Source: an uncultured Erythrobacter sp.
GTDB lineage: Bacteria; Pseudomonadota; Alphaproteobacteria; Sphingomonadales; Sphingomonadaceae
Direction of reading: 5' to 3'
Length of the DNA: 64,000 nucleotides
Assembly (NCBI GenBank): GCA_913055155.1
Contig: CAJXJR010000001.1
Coordinates: forward strand, 1-64,000
A program made the translations under genes and the position numbers. Numbering within the stretch: position 1 is the stretch's first letter; every line of letters begins with the position of its first letter. The notes under the pieces are model-generated. The model made no database searches and had not been told where the DNA came from. It was given only the letters and a program-made list of their open reading frames with translations. This document shows positions 42,964 to 51,414 of the stretch, one piece after another.

Positions 42964-43812
42964 TCAATCTTTCGGACGCTGGTCGGGACCGATTTCGATC
43001 ACCACGTCGGCGCGGGCGGGCATTTCTTCCAGCATGTGCCGGGTCAGCCGCTCGTAATGCGCGCAGAACCGCTCCAGCGCGGGCTCGTCCATTGCTTCGG
43101 GCGCATCGGGGTTCGCCTTGCGCAGCTTTTCTTCCTGTAGCGCGCGATTGCGGCGCACGGCATCGAAGCTGTCGACTTTCAGCATCACCAGCAGGTCGAT
43201 CAGGTCGAAAAGCTTGGCATAGTCCTGTGCCAACCAGTGGTTGACCAGCCCGCGCCAGATGCCGTCGGGGTCTTCCTCGCGCTCAAGCTCGTTGATCGGC
43301 TCGACCAGTGCGGCAGCGTCCTGCGGCCTGGCGCCAACGCACCAGCCTTCCAGCAGCAGCACGTCGACAGGGCCGGTGATGCGCGTGCCTTGCGGTGCGC
43401 GGTCGTCCGTTGCCTTGTCGAAACGCGGCAGCTCCAGTTCGCGGCCCGCCAGCATGTCCTCGATGATGCCCAGCCCCATGGCCACGGCATGGGTGCCGGG
43501 CACGCCGCGCGTGGCGAACAGCGGGTGGACTTCATCGGCCAATTGCTGGCGTTCCGCCTTGGTGAGGTAGAGATCGTCGAGCGAAAGCGTCACCGCGCGG
43601 ATCTGGCGGCGGGCGAGCAGCAGTTCGAGGAACTTGCACAGCGTGCTCTTGCCGGAGCCTTGCGCGCCGTTGATGCCCACCACCAGCGGTGCGCGAGCAG
43701 CAGGCAGGCGGGCAATTTGCGTGGCCAGCGGCTTCCAGTGCCGCTCGACCACGTCGGCGTAGTCTTCGGGCAGCCCTTCGGCCGCAATCAGCTCGGCAAT
43801 AGAATCACTCAT
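42964..43812 (-). CDS. D-glycerate 3-kinase family protein
   Basis: 282 residues. P-loop GINGAQGSGKST with the preceding VVG strand, then SLDDLYLTKAERQQLA and RGVPGTHAVAMG, which are typical of the plant/fungal-type glycerate kinase (GLYK) fold, and LLLEGWCVGARPQ. Reaction: D-glycerate + ATP to 3-phosphoglycerate. ATG 43812 overlaps the stop of the 2-hydroxyacid dehydrogenase (ATGA), which can supply glycerate from hydroxypyruvate, so the two genes probably form one pathway. A pantothenate/uridine-kinase relative is the alternative. Confidence 0.85.
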   Translation of the reverse strand: MSDSIAELIAAEGLPEDYADVVERHWKPLATQIARLPAARAPLVVGINGAQGSGKSTLCKFLELLLARRQIRAVTLSLDDLYLTKAERQQLADEVHPLFATRGVPGTHAVAMGLGIIEDMLAGRELELPRFDKATDDRAPQGTRITGPVDVLLLEGWCVGARPQDAAALVEPINELEREEDPDGIWRGLVNHWLAQDYAKLFDLIDLLVMLKVDSFDAVRRNRALQEEKLRKANPDAPEAMDEPALERFCAHYERLTRHMLEEMPARADVVIEIGPDQRPKD

Positions 43813-44762
43813 GCGACGGGATCTGGCAGGTCCCCGCCTTTTGCGAAAGCTTCGATATTGGCAAGCGCGCGCATGCCCATCGCCTCGCGTGTTTCGGCGT
43901 TGGCGCTGCCGAGGTGTGGCAGCAGCACGACGTTTTCGAGGTCCAGCAGCGCTTCGGGCACCTGTGGCTCATGCGGGTAGACGTCCAGCCCGGCGCCCGC
44001 GAGGTGGCCTGACTTCAGCGCGTCGGCCAGCGCATCGTGGTCTACCACGCCGCCGCGTGCGGTGTTGATCAGGTAGCTGCCCGGTTTCATCGCCGCCAAT
44101 GCCGCGGCATCGATCAGGTTGGCGGTATCGCCGCCGCCCGGCACGTGGAGCGAGACGAAATCGGACTTGCCGAGCAGGTCTTCCAGTTCAGCACAGAACT
44201 CGGCATCCAGCGCTTCGGCCTCTGGCTTGGGGCCGCGCGCGTAATAGGCGATCGTCATGCCGAAACCGTGCTTCGCCCGTTCAGCCGTCGCCACGCCGAT
44301 CCGGCCAAATCCGACCACGCCCAGCACCTTGCCGCGCAGGGCGCTGCCGATCAGGTGGGTGGGGCGCCAGCCGGTCCACTGGCCACTGCGCAATTCGCGC
44401 TCGCCTTCGCCTGCGCGGCGCGCGGCCATCAGGATCAGGGTGAGGGCAAGGTCCGCGGTCGCATCGGTCAGCACGCCGGGGGTGTTGGATACGGCAATGC
44501 CCTTCGCCTTCGCGGCGGCAAGGTCGATATGGTCGAAGCCGACGCCGTAGTTGGCGATCAGTTTCACCCGGTCGCCGCCGCCGATCACGTCGGCATCGAT
44601 GCAGTCCGACACGGTGGGGGCCAGCACGTCGAACTCCCCCATCGCTGCGGCCAGTTCTGCCTGGCTCAGTGGCTTGTCTGTATCGTTCAGGATCACCTCG
44701 AACCGCTCGCCAAGCGCGCGCTCGACGGCTTCGGGCCAGCGGCGAGTGACGAGGACGCGCAA
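43809..44762 (-). CDS. D-2-hydroxyacid dehydrogenase (glyoxylate/hydroxypyruvate reductase type)
   Basis: 317 residues from TTG with AGGA 8 bases upstream. NAD(P)-binding motif VLGVVGFGRIGVATAERA; catalytic Arg in INTARGGVVDHDAL, Glu in DVYPHEPQVPEALL and His in VVLLPHLGSANAETR. Substrate loop near NYGVGFDHID. Reduces glyoxylate or hydroxypyruvate in the cytoplasm. It lies between the GST gene (4 bp upstream) and the glycerate kinase. Confidence 0.9.
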   Translation of the reverse strand: MRVLVTRRWPEAVERALGERFEVILNDTDKPLSQAELAAAMGEFDVLAPTVSDCIDADVIGGGDRVKLIANYGVGFDHIDLAAAKAKGIAVSNTPGVLTDATADLALTLILMAARRAGEGERELRSGQWTGWRPTHLIGSALRGKVLGVVGFGRIGVATAERAKHGFGMTIAYYARGPKPEAEALDAEFCAELEDLLGKSDFVSLHVPGGGDTANLIDAAALAAMKPGSYLINTARGGVVDHDALADALKSGHLAGAGLDVYPHEPQVPEALLDLENVVLLPHLGSANAETREAMGMRALANIEAFAKGGDLPDPVA

Positions 44763-44766
44763 AAGC

Positions 44767-45597
44767 TCAGTCCTGCTTGTTGATGAACTTGGTCTCTGCC
44801 TGCGTCGAGGCCGGGCCGGTGTTGCGCTTGTTGATGCCGCCCATCACCGTTTCGCGCATGAACAGGTCGGGATCGCCTTCGCGCTGCTCCAGCCCGAAGA
44901 TCGGGAACAGGCCGGGGTGGTTGCCAAGGCCATCGTAGAGGTCGCACACGCGCTGATACCAGGGACGCAGCGGATCGTCCGCCGCCAGCGCCGGGGTCTG
45001 CGCCAGCGAGGCGAGCCACAGGAAACCGCCCATGATGCGATAGTCGGCATAGTTCGGGCTGCTGCCGCCAAGAAAATCGTTTTCGCGCAGCGCCAGTCGC
45101 AGCGGCTCCAGCGCGGCGGAAATCGCGGGCAGGCGATCCTCGCGCCCCTGCTGCAGGTCTTCCAGCTTGCCGCCCAGGATAACCTCGCGGCTGCTGGTGA
45201 TGTATTCCTTGTCATGCTCGAAGCAGACATCGCGGTAGTCGGCGCAATAGCTGCGCATCCACGGGCCCACGGCAGCGCCCCAGAACCACGCGTCGAGTGC
45301 CTTGAGCATTACGGCCACGCTTTCGTGCGGGATCAGCAGCGGCGCGTCGGGATAGGTTTCGTCGAGGTATTCGACGATGCCCCAGCTATCGAGCACCCAT
45401 TTGCCGTCGTCGACGATGGCGGGCAGCCGCTCGGTCTTGCCACCGGTGCGATCCATGATGCCGGTAAAGCCGCCATCCACGATATCGAGGTCCAGCCCCT
45501 TGTGCTTCACGGCGAACTTGGTCGCCCAGACGAAGGGGCTGATCGTTGCCCCGGTGGAAACCTGCAGATCGTAGAATGTGACGCTTTTGCTAGCCAT
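44767..45597 (-). CDS. Glutathione S-transferase family protein
   Basis: 276 residues. N-terminal thioredoxin-like domain: TFYDLQVSTGATISPFVWAT, KTERLPAIVDDGKWVLDSWG with the cis-Pro and the Ser/Glu glutathione-binding SWGIVEYLDE. The C-terminal domain is helical. No catalytic Cys at the usual site is evident (SPF in place of CP.), so a Ser or Tyr type is likely. Detoxification or isomerisation in the cytoplasm. ATG 45597; a strong ribosome site is AGAGGAGG. Confidence 0.85.
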   Translation of the reverse strand: MASKSVTFYDLQVSTGATISPFVWATKFAVKHKGLDLDIVDGGFTGIMDRTGGKTERLPAIVDDGKWVLDSWGIVEYLDETYPDAPLLIPHESVAVMLKALDAWFWGAAVGPWMRSYCADYRDVCFEHDKEYITSSREVILGGKLEDLQQGREDRLPAISAALEPLRLALRENDFLGGSSPNYADYRIMGGFLWLASLAQTPALAADDPLRPWYQRVCDLYDGLGNHPGLFPIFGLEQREGDPDLFMRETVMGGINKRNTGPASTQAETKFINKQD

Positions 45598-45731
45598 CAG
45601 GCTGCCTCCTCTTGCACGTACCGACTTGCTACCCACTATGCAGACAAAGTCAAAGTCCACGCATTGCGTTTGCGCAAATTTGTTCGCGCAGCTGTCATGA
45701 CGCGGTCGTAAAGTCGGCTAGACTTGGCGGC

Positions 45732-46808
45732 ATGACCAGGTCGATTCCCCTGCTTGCCGCCGCTATCCTTGCCGCCTGTGCTCCGCTGCCATCGCCGGAC
45801 GACGGCTTGCCTGCAGCCGTGCCGGGGCCGCAGCTGGCATCGGATACCGCGCTGACACATGTCGCTTTCGGCAGCTGCAACGTACAGCGCAACCCGCAAG
45901 GCGTGTGGAATGCGATAGCCGCTGCCGACCCGCAGCTGTTCGTCGCCATGGGCGACAATATCTACGAGGAAACCGGAGCGCAGTTCGCGACCCCGGTGGA
46001 TGGCATCGTCTCCGCCTATGAGGCCCTCAACCAAAGCGCGCCTTTCAACGCGCTGCGCCGATCCGTGCCGATGCTGGCAACCTGGGACGACCATGATTTC
46101 GGCCCCAACGACGCCGGTGGCAGCTTCGAACACCGCGCCGCGTCGGAGCGCGCTTTCGAGCATTACTGGAGCGCCCCGCAAGAGGCACGCGACCATCCGG
46201 GCGTCTACCATCACCTGACAGTCGGCCCGCAAGGCCGGCAAGTGCAGGTCATCATGCTCGACACGCGGTTCTTCCGGTCCGACCTTGCGCGCTTGCCGGA
46301 AGAGACGGACAACGGGCGCTTCACCGCCAGCACTGATCCGCTGGCCACCATGCTGGGGCAGGCGCAATGGGCCTGGCTGGAAAGCGTGCTGGCCGAGCCG
46401 GCCGACCTGCGCGTGCTGGTGAGCTCGATCCAGGTGCTGAGCGAGGCCCACGGCTGGGAGGCCTGGGACAATTTCCCGCTCGAGCGGACCCGCCTGCTCG
46501 ACGCTCTCACTGCCCGCGCGCCCAGTGGCCTTGTGATCCTTTCGGGCGATCGCCATGCGGCGGGGATCTACGAGACGCAATGGCACGGCGAGACAATTGT
46601 CGAGGTCACCTCGAGTTCGCTCAATGCGCCGATGTCACGCGGTACCCAGGCTGCCACCGCACGCGAACCCGACCCGCTGCGGCTGACGCCGCTGGTGGCC
46701 GAGGCCAATTTCGGCACGATGGCGATCGACTGGCCTTCGCGTAGCCTGACGCTGGTTATCCGCAGCGCTGCGGGCGAACCGATCGAGACGCTGTCGCGCA
46801 GCTTCTAG
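45732..46808 (+). CDS. PhoD-like alkaline phosphatase / phosphodiesterase, secreted
   Basis: 358 residues; lipobox in AAILAACAPLPS. Metallophosphatase motifs: HVAFGSCNVQRN, FVAMGDNIYEE, TWDDHDFGPNDAGG and LSGDRHAAGIY. Family (PhoD, metallophosphatase) hydrolyses phosphate mono- or diesters using Ca2+ and Fe3+ in the periplasm. Contains a downstream ending typical of the family (LTLVIRSAAGEP). It converges on the panE-like gene, sharing the four bases CTAG of both stop codons. No obvious Pho box upstream. Confidence 0.88.
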   Translation: MTRSIPLLAAAILAACAPLPSPDDGLPAAVPGPQLASDTALTHVAFGSCNVQRNPQGVWNAIAAADPQLFVAMGDNIYEETGAQFATPVDGIVSAYEALNQSAPFNALRRSVPMLATWDDHDFGPNDAGGSFEHRAASERAFEHYWSAPQEARDHPGVYHHLTVGPQGRQVQVIMLDTRFFRSDLARLPEETDNGRFTASTDPLATMLGQAQWAWLESVLAEPADLRVLVSSIQVLSEAHGWEAWDNFPLERTRLLDALTARAPSGLVILSGDRHAAGIYETQWHGETIVEVTSSSLNAPMSRGTQAATAREPDPLRLTPLVAEANFGTMAIDWPSRSLTLVIRSAAGEPIETLSRSF

Positions 46809-47728
46809 CCGCCTGCCAGCTTGGCCTCTTCCAGCTTGACCAGATGCCATAGCGTTTCGAGGACGGGGGCGGTGATGCCGGCATCCTTCGCGGCGGTAAC
46901 GATCGCACCGTTGATGGCATCCACTTCGGTGCGCCGCCCGGCGTGCAGGTCCTGCAGCATCGAGGGTTCGTGGTCGGCATGGTCGGTCATGCTGACTTCG
47001 GTCAGGTCGTAGATCGGCTGGCCGTCCACCATCACGCCGCTGGCATGGGCGGCGGCCACTCCTTCCGCCACGGCATCGAGGATGGTCGCGCGCGATTCCC
47101 TGTTCGCGCCAAGGAAGCCGGGCGTGCGGCGGGTGAGGGCGCACAGCGGGTTCATGGTGGCGTTGAAGATGGCCTTGGACCAGATCACCTCATGAATCTT
47201 GGGGTCGAGCACGGTTTCCAGCCCGCCTTCGGTCAGCAAGCGCGCGGCGCGTTCGGCCATCGCAGAATCGCCGCCGAATGCGGGGTAGAGCTTGGAATAG
47301 CCCTCGCCGTGGCTGCGGATGCGGCCCGGGCCGACAAGGTCGCTGGGCAGCATGCTGGCACCCACCATCACCCGGTCGTCGGAAACGAAGCCCGCCAGAC
47401 GCCGGTCATTGCCCAGCCCGTTCTGCAAGGAGAGCAGGTGCGTGTGATTGCCAATCGCGGCAGCAATCCCTTCCAGCGCTGCCTTGGTGTGGAACGTCTT
47501 GGTAAACACCAGCACCAGGTCGACCGGTTCGTCGACGTCGGCAGGCAAGGCGGCGCGGATTGTCAGGCGCTCCACGCCGCTGCGCAGGTCCACTTCCAGG
47601 CCGTCTGCATTGATGGCGCTGACGTGCTCTGCGTTAACGTCGACCAGTGTGACCTCGGCACCCGCGCGGTGGAAGGCCGCACCGAACAGGCAGCCCATCG
47701 CACCCGAACCGAGAACCGCGACCTTCAT
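46805..47728 (-). CDS. 2-Dehydropantoate 2-reductase family protein
   Basis: 307 residues. Rossmann start VAVLGSGAMGCLFGAAFHRAG, NADP-selective loop, LSLQNGLGNDRRL, and the catalytic Lys region IWSKAIFNATMNPLCAL plus the Glu in the HEPSMLQDLHAGRRTEVDAI motif. Reaction: ketopantoate to pantoate with NADPH, a pantothenate-synthesis step; several paralogues exist in sphingomonads, so the exact substrate is not certain. Start ATG 47728 overlaps the Nudix stop (ATGA). Confidence 0.85.
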   Translation of the reverse strand: MKVAVLGSGAMGCLFGAAFHRAGAEVTLVDVNAEHVSAINADGLEVDLRSGVERLTIRAALPADVDEPVDLVLVFTKTFHTKAALEGIAAAIGNHTHLLSLQNGLGNDRRLAGFVSDDRVMVGASMLPSDLVGPGRIRSHGEGYSKLYPAFGGDSAMAERAARLLTEGGLETVLDPKIHEVIWSKAIFNATMNPLCALTRRTPGFLGANRESRATILDAVAEGVAAAHASGVMVDGQPIYDLTEVSMTDHADHEPSMLQDLHAGRRTEVDAINGAIVTAAKDAGITAPVLETLWHLVKLEEAKLAGG

Positions 47729-48285
47729 GCCCTGTCTCCCCGTATGACATCTCCCAGGAATCCGCCTGCCAACAGCATCAGCAGCTTGGAATCGATGGCG
47801 GTGCCGCGTGCCCGTTCGGCGGCGACAAAGTCGTTGATCTGCGCAATCGGCACGCGGTGGACGGTAATGTTCTCGCCTTCAATGCCGCCGCCTGCGCCGA
47901 CCTTCGTCAGCCCTTTGGCAAGGTAGACGGTGAAGCTCTCCGTGGTCATGCCGGGGCTGGAGAAGAACTCGCCAAGATCGGTCCAGCTATCGGCGCGATA
48001 GCCGGTCTCCTCCTCCAGCTCGCGCCTGGCGCTTTCGATCGGGTCTTCGCTTTCCTTGCCTTCCTCGTCACCGATCAGGCCGGCCGGCATTTCGAGGCAA
48101 TTGCGCGCGATGGGGATGCGGTACTGTTCGACCAGCACGACGTTATCGCCATCGATCGCCAGGATCACTGCGGCCCGGATATTGCGCGCGCGGCTGGCGT
48201 ATTCCCAGCGCCCCCGCTTCCTGGCGACGATCCACTTGCCTTCCCAGGCAATCTCTTCGGGTGCATTGGCGTCAGGCGTAGTCAT
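47725..48285 (-). CDS. Nudix hydrolase (ADP-ribose pyrophosphatase-like)
   Basis: 186 residues. The Nudix box is GLIGDEEGKES...ARRELEEETGY: the REL-EE-TGY end is canonical, with a small insertion after the first Gly. The VVLVEQYRIPI and AAVILAID elements, and the loss-tolerant C-terminal VHRVP, resemble ADP-sugar pyrophosphatases. It cleaves nucleoside diphosphate linked compounds in the cytoplasm. ATGA-coupled to the panE-like gene. Confidence 0.85.
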   Translation of the reverse strand: MTTPDANAPEEIAWEGKWIVARKRGRWEYASRARNIRAAVILAIDGDNVVLVEQYRIPIARNCLEMPAGLIGDEEGKESEDPIESARRELEEETGYRADSWTDLGEFFSSPGMTTESFTVYLAKGLTKVGAGGGIEGENITVHRVPIAQINDFVAAERARGTAIDSKLLMLLAGGFLGDVIRGDRA

Positions 48286-48307
48286 GGCTGCCCGCGCTAT
48301 CTGAGGG

Positions 48308-48982
48308 TTACAGTTCGATCAAGCGGTCCGGCAGTTCGTTGCGGTCGTCGTCGGCGCGCGGGAAGTGCTGCGACAGCACCTTGCCCACGTCACGCACGCC
48401 GGCAGCGATGCCCTCGGCGATGCAGCCCTTGCGGATTTCGTCGAGCATGTCGGCCATGGCTTCGCCCCAGACTTCGGGATCGACCTTTTCGTGGATCGGC
48501 TCGTCGGCGACGATTTCGGCGCGGTGCTCGCGCATCGACAGGTACAGCAGCACGCCGGTGCGGCCATGGGTGCGGCCATCGGCGCCGACTTTGAAATTGC
48601 GGATAGCCCGCTCGCGCACGCGCTGCGATTTTACCGGGGCGGGGACGAGGAAGAAGCGTACGGCGGGGATCAGCTGCACCAGCCACATGACGACGAAGGC
48701 GATCAGGCCCAGCGCGATGGTCATGCTGGCGGTTTCGCCGGTCGTCCATTCATGTTCCCAGCCGCCCACGAGCCTGTCCCAGAAATCGAGGAAGGGCCTG
48801 GGCAGGGCAGCAAACACGCTCATCGCGGTGAAAGCGGCCACTGCCGCCCAGAACAGGGCAATGTCGGAATAGCCGTCGGAGGCCTCGGCGAGGACGGGCA
48901 CGATCTCGCCACTGGTGGTGAGTTCGGCCTCTGCCACCGCATCGGAAACGATCGTATGCTGGGCTTCGTCCAGGATAGGCAT
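48308..48982 (-). CDS. TPM domain membrane protein
   Basis: 224 residues. N-terminal TPM-type segment (VAEAELTTSGEIVPVLAEAS), two transmembrane helices (ALFWAAVAAFTAMSVFAALP, SMTIALGLIAFVVMWLVQLI), then GVLLYLSMREHRAEIVADE, typical of the TPM/Psb32-related family of unknown function. ATG 48982 lies one base after the stop of the adjacent TPM gene. With that gene and LemA it forms a known conserved set. Confidence 0.85.
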   Translation of the reverse strand: MPILDEAQHTIVSDAVAEAELTTSGEIVPVLAEASDGYSDIALFWAAVAAFTAMSVFAALPRPFLDFWDRLVGGWEHEWTTGETASMTIALGLIAFVVMWLVQLIPAVRFFLVPAPVKSQRVRERAIRNFKVGADGRTHGRTGVLLYLSMREHRAEIVADEPIHEKVDPEVWGEAMADMLDEIRKGCIAEGIAAGVRDVGKVLSQHFPRADDDRNELPDRLIEL

Positions 48983-48983
48983 G

Positions 48984-49811
48984 TCACCAGCCTCCCGAGG
49001 CGCCGCCGCCTCCGAAAGAGCCACCGCCGCCGGAGAAGCCGCCGAAGCCGCCGCCTCCGCCGCCCCAGCTGCTGCCGCCGGAGCCGCGTGCGATGGCCTT
49101 GCCGGCTTCCCACAGCATGATGTCGCCCACCACGCCGCCAACACCGCCGCGCCGATAGCGCCGGCCCCTGCCGCCGATCATGGGCAGGATGAAGAAGAAA
49201 AAGATGAAGCCCAGCCAGATCAGCGTGCCGATGGGGAAGCCCCCGTCGCTCTGTCTCTGCTGGCTGGCCTGCTGCGCGACCTGCGCTGCTTCTTCGGGCG
49301 GCAATTCAAGCTGGGTGATGATCTGGCCTGCCGCCCATTCGATCCCGCCGGAAAAATCGCCATTGCGGAAGTAGGGTTTCATGCCCTCGATGTATTCGAA
49401 GGCAAGGCCGTCGGGGATTACCGCTTCCAGCCCATAACCGACCTCGATCCGCATGCGCTTTTCATTGGGGGCGACCAGCAGGATGATGCCGTCGTTGCGC
49501 TCTGCATCGCCAAGACCCCATTCGCGGCCAAGCTGGTATCCGTAATCGGCGATGTCGTAGCCATCGAGCGTGGGCACAGTGGCGATCACGAACTGGCGCT
49601 GGTTGCGCTCCTCGAATTCGTCGAGCTGCTGCGTGAGGCGCGCCTCGGTCGCCGCATCGATGATATTGGCCTCGTCCACCACGGGCGCAGTGCCGCGTTC
49701 GGGGAAGGCAGGCTGGGCAGCAGCCAGGCTCGCCCAGCCCAGCGCCACCAGAACGCTGAGCAGGACGAGGACGTGCCGCAAGGGCAGGCGGGTTCGGGCT
49801 GCGGAGATCAC
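48984..49811 (-). CDS. YgcG-type TPM domain protein with glycine-rich tail
   Basis: 275 residues from GTG. Signal peptide (LAAAQ), TPM domain: VVDEANIIDAATEARLTQQL, FVIATVPTLDG, RNDGIILLVAPNEKRMRIEV, then a transmembrane stretch IWLGFIFFFFILPMIGG and a Gly/Ser-rich C-terminus (WGGGGGGFGGFSGGGGSFGG). Thought to act at the membrane with LemA in some lineages; function unproven. The GTG overlaps the LemA stop (GTGA). Confidence 0.88.
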   Translation of the reverse strand: MISAARTRLPLRHVLVLLSVLVALGWASLAAAQPAFPERGTAPVVDEANIIDAATEARLTQQLDEFEERNQRQFVIATVPTLDGYDIADYGYQLGREWGLGDAERNDGIILLVAPNEKRMRIEVGYGLEAVIPDGLAFEYIEGMKPYFRNGDFSGGIEWAAGQIITQLELPPEEAAQVAQQASQQRQSDGGFPIGTLIWLGFIFFFFILPMIGGRGRRYRRGGVGGVVGDIMLWEAGKAIARGSGGSSWGGGGGGFGGFSGGGGSFGGGGASGGW

Positions 49812-50413
49812 TCGCTGCGCATGTCGAGCGTGGGAGCGACTTCGGCGCCTTCGGTGGCAGCCTCGTACGGCACCATCGGTTCCGCGCCGTGAATGATGTT
49901 TGCGCCGATGGTATCGGGGAAGGTGCGGATCGTGGTGTTATACTGGCGCACCGCCTCGTTATAGTCGCGGATGGCCACGCGCACGCGGTTCTCGCTACCT
50001 TCGATCTGCGTCATGAAGCGGCCGAAGTTTTCCTGGCTGCGCAGCTCGGGATACTGCTCCACCGAGACCAGCAGGCGCGACAGCGCGCTGCCCAGCTGAT
50101 TTTGCGCGGCCTGGTACTGCGCCATCTTTTCCGGGTCGCCCAGGTCTTCGGCATCGATCTGGATTTCCGGACGGGTGGCAGAGGCGCGCGCCTCGATCAC
50201 GCCCTGCAGCGTCTCGCGCTCCTGCTCGGCAGAGCTCATCACGATTTCCTGCAGGTTGGGGATCAGGTTGGCACGTTCCTGGAACGCGGCCTCCACATCG
50301 GCCCACTTCGCCTTGGCGTTCTCTTCGGCGGCGGGCACCGAATTGATGCCGCAGGATGCCAGCGCGATGGTGCCGACGATAAGGGTGGCCGCCTTGGCCA
50401 GACGAGTGAACAT
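49808..50413 (-). CDS. LemA family lipoprotein
   Basis: 201 residues; lipobox ALASCGINSV. Coiled-coil alpha-helical LemA core: WADVEAAFQERANLIPNLQEI, then LLVSVEQYPELRSQENF and VAIRDYNEAVRQYNTTI, the family hallmarks. Role unknown; it is first in an operon with two TPM proteins, as in many bacteria. ATG 50413 has GGAGG 10 bases upstream. Confidence 0.9.
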   Translation of the reverse strand: MFTRLAKAATLIVGTIALASCGINSVPAAEENAKAKWADVEAAFQERANLIPNLQEIVMSSAEQERETLQGVIEARASATRPEIQIDAEDLGDPEKMAQYQAAQNQLGSALSRLLVSVEQYPELRSQENFGRFMTQIEGSENRVRVAIRDYNEAVRQYNTTIRTFPDTIGANIIHGAEPMVPYEAATEGAEVAPTLDMRSE

Positions 50414-50561
50414 GCCCGTGAATCCTCCGATGAACTTGGTGTATTGGAGATATAGCACGGCCATGAGCCTGTTCAAGGCGAGCACGGCGCACTTGTAAGA
50501 ATTGCAAGGGTTTGGCAAACCTGTCGAAGTTTTAACCATACGGACGGGAAGGGACGCCCCA

Positions 50562-50999
50562 ATGCTCAAGGACTTCAAGGAATTCATTGCCAAGGGCAAT
50601 GTGATGGAACTGGCCGTCGCGGTCATCATCGCCGGGGCCTTTGCCCTGATCGTGGCCAGCATGACGGCCGACCTGATCATGCCGATCGTCGGTGCGATCT
50701 TCGGCAATGTCGATTTCAGCGACAAGTACATCGTGCTGGCGGGCGCCGAACTGGTGGAGCCGGGCATGTCGCTGGAGGCTGCGCGCGAAGCCGGGGCCAA
50801 CGTGCTGGCCTGGGGCAACTTCGTCTCCACCGTGATCAACTTCCTGATCCTGGCTTTCGTGATCTTCCTGCTGGTGCGCTATGCCAAGCGGGTGCAGGAA
50901 CGCTTCGAGAAGGAAGAGGAAGCGGCAGCGCCGGAAGAGCCTGCCGGCCCGACCGAGCTGGAACTGCTCCAGGAAATCCGTGACGCGTTGAAGAAGTGA
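50562..50999 (+). CDS. mscL: Large-conductance mechanosensitive channel MscL
   Basis: 145 residues. MscL hallmarks: FKEFIAKGNVMELAVAVIIA, the TM1 glycine/alanine face, LIMPIVGAIFGNVDF, then FVSTVINFLILAFVIFLLVR as TM2, and a charged C-terminal ERFEKEEEAAAPEE bundle. It opens under osmotic downshock in the inner membrane. ATG 50562 has GAAGGGA 7 bases upstream. Followed by a hairpin that may terminate its transcript just before ssrA. Confidence 0.95.
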   Translation: MLKDFKEFIAKGNVMELAVAVIIAGAFALIVASMTADLIMPIVGAIFGNVDFSDKYIVLAGAELVEPGMSLEAAREAGANVLAWGNFVSTVINFLILAFVIFLLVRYAKRVQERFEKEEEAAAPEEPAGPTELELLQEIRDALKK

Positions 51000-51030
51000 A
51001 TTAGGGCGAACACCCACTTCATCCATACAC

Positions 51031-51058
51031 TTCACATTAAGCGGGCAGGGCCTATATA
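51031..51058 (+). promoter_or_regulatory. Candidate ssrA promoter
   Basis: TTCACA (51031-51036), a 16-bp spacer, and TATATA (51053-51058) lie before the tmRNA acceptor piece. The -10 falls in the hairpin loop region of the adjoining inverted repeat, so the two signals overlap. Confidence 0.35.
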
Positions 51059-51073
51059 GGTCTTGCCCGTTTT
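51042..51073 (+). terminator. Hairpin between mscL and ssrA, possible mscL terminator
   Basis: CGGGCAGGGCCT and AGGTCTTGCCCG make a 12-bp stem (two G-U pairs) with loop ATAT, followed by TTTT. It ends close to where the tmRNA acceptor piece begins, and overlaps a promoter-like TATATA. Confidence 0.55.
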
Positions 51074-51074
51074 G

Positions 51075-51410
51075 GCGGGATATGGCGATAAAGTGCGCCG
51101 TGTAATAGGTACAGCGGACCCGGGGGCAGTACCCGGCGGCTCCACCACAATATGCTGGGAAACCAGCATTTTCTGACGGGGCCGAACCAGGATCGACGTG
51201 TGCTGAAAGACGGTGTTTTTGCTCGGGCTGAGTACCCCGTAAAACTGTTCAAAACACACAAGTGCCAACGATAACGAAGCACTCGCTATCGCTGCGTAAT
51301 TTTACGTCCTAACGGACTGAATTTACAAAGCCTAAGCGCGGTTGGACCCACCGGGCAACAGAAGCGGATTCCGGGGCTCCGGGGGTAGCTAGCAACAGAA
51401 ACCCCCACCT
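51075..51410 (+). ncRNA. ssrA: tmRNA (permuted, two-piece, alphaproteobacterial type)
   Basis: The acceptor piece comes first, with T-stem CCGGG/CCCGG (51120-51124, 51132-51136) and the 3' end CGGCTCC-ACCA at 51137-51147. After a processed spacer the coding piece begins at 51178 with GGGGCCG, which pairs fully with CGGCTCC and gives the G-U pair at 3:70 for alanyl-tRNA synthetase. The tag frame is 51264-51299: ANDNEALAIAA then TAA. It rescues stalled ribosomes by trans-translation. The outer limits (about 51075 and 51410) are estimates; the last hairpin is GGGGG/CCCCC at 51381-51406. Confidence 0.92.
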
Positions 51411-51414
51411 TCAT

